From: JACPSX01 sp035288405 [NCBI: bacterium]
GTDB lineage: Bacteria > JACPSX01
Direction: 5' to 3'
Length of the DNA: 6,466 bases
NCBI GenBank assembly: GCA_035288405.1
Contig: DATEAK010000073.1
Location: 1 to 6,466, forward strand
Shown: piece by piece, positions 6,265-6,466 of the stretch
Numbering within the stretch: the stretch's first letter is position 1
How the letters are laid out: the number at the start of each line of letters is the position of its first letter
Program-made: the position numbers and the translations under genes
Notes under the pieces: model-generated
Seen by the model: only the letters and a program-made list of their open reading frames with translations
What the model was told of the DNA's origin: nothing
The model's database searches: none

Positions 6265-6466
6265 TCACCTCTTGCCGAGCGCCTGCCACATGCCCAGCTC
6301 GAAGATTTCCACGTCCACAGCCTTGAGCAGTTCCGTGACCAGAACCACCGCTTCCGTCGGCGTAACGTTCGACTCGGGACGGACCGGCAGCAGCGGCCCG
6401 TTTTCCCCTCGTGATTCCATGCGCCGGAAGTAGCTGTGAATGGCCAGCGATAACAGGTCCTGTAGG
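6265..6466 (-). CDS. Unrecognised protein, C-terminal part (cut by right window edge)
   Basis: A minus-strand frame enters from the right edge and ends with TGA at 6265-6267; 66 residues are visible. It reads as real protein: an amphipathic start LQDLLSLAIHSYFRRMESRG, then a proline-rich linker (GPLLPVRPESNVTPTEAV), then a helix VVLVTELLKAVDVEIFELGMWQAL and the end GKR. There are no cysteines, catalytic motifs or clear membrane segments. The start is outside the window, unless the protein is very small and begins just beyond the edge. It lies 97 bases upstream of the amidohydrolase on the same strand, so the two could be co-transcribed. I do not recognise the family. Confidence 0.6.
   Translation of the reverse strand, partial: LQDLLSLAIHSYFRRMESRGENGPLLPVRPESNVTPTEAVVLVTELLKAVDVEIFELGMWQALGKR

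Overview
The window reads as chromosomal DNA from a moderately GC-rich bacterium, probably an environmental lineage. The sequence alone does not fix the phylum. Every convincing gene lies on the minus strand, so the biological order runs from right to left. There are no rRNA or tRNA genes, CRISPR arrays, insertion sequences or other signs of mobile DNA.

Right part (about 4941-6466): the C-terminal end of a small unrecognised protein enters from the right edge. It is followed after 97 bases by a 408-residue metal-dependent amidohydrolase of the amidohydrolase_2 / ACMSD-like TIM-barrel superfamily. Its substrate cannot be read from the sequence.

Middle (4623-4940): a 318-base gene-free stretch. 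It carries a strong sigma-70-type promoter (TTGACA, 18-base spacer, TATATT) firing leftward into the next operon, candidate operator dyads around that promoter, and a terminator-like hairpin whose T-run lies on the plus strand, where no plus-strand gene is visible.

Left part (1-4622): a compact iron-sulfur cluster assembly operon, rrf2 - mrp - sufB - sufC - sufD (sufD cut by the left edge). The regulator is an Rrf2-family protein with three cysteines in a C-x7-C-x5-C arrangement, the spacing known from the iron regulator RirA, so it probably carries an Fe-S cluster and adjusts the operon to Fe-S or iron status. The second gene encodes a three-domain Mrp/ApbC-type Fe-S carrier (MIP18/DUF59, P-loop ATPase, DUF971), the same domain order as the plastid protein HCF101. 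SufB, SufC and SufD form the scaffold/ATPase complex on which clusters are built; Mrp would then move clusters to target proteins. Gaps between genes are 17 to 32 bases, fitting one transcript. The cysteine desulfurase that should feed the complex is not in the window and may lie beyond the left edge.

The most interesting points are the HCF101-like fusion with its two extra cysteine clusters, the RirA-like cysteine spacing in a suf-operon regulator, a perfect 9-bp inverted repeat between the regulator and mrp that abuts the mrp ribosome binding site, and the orphan plus-strand terminator.
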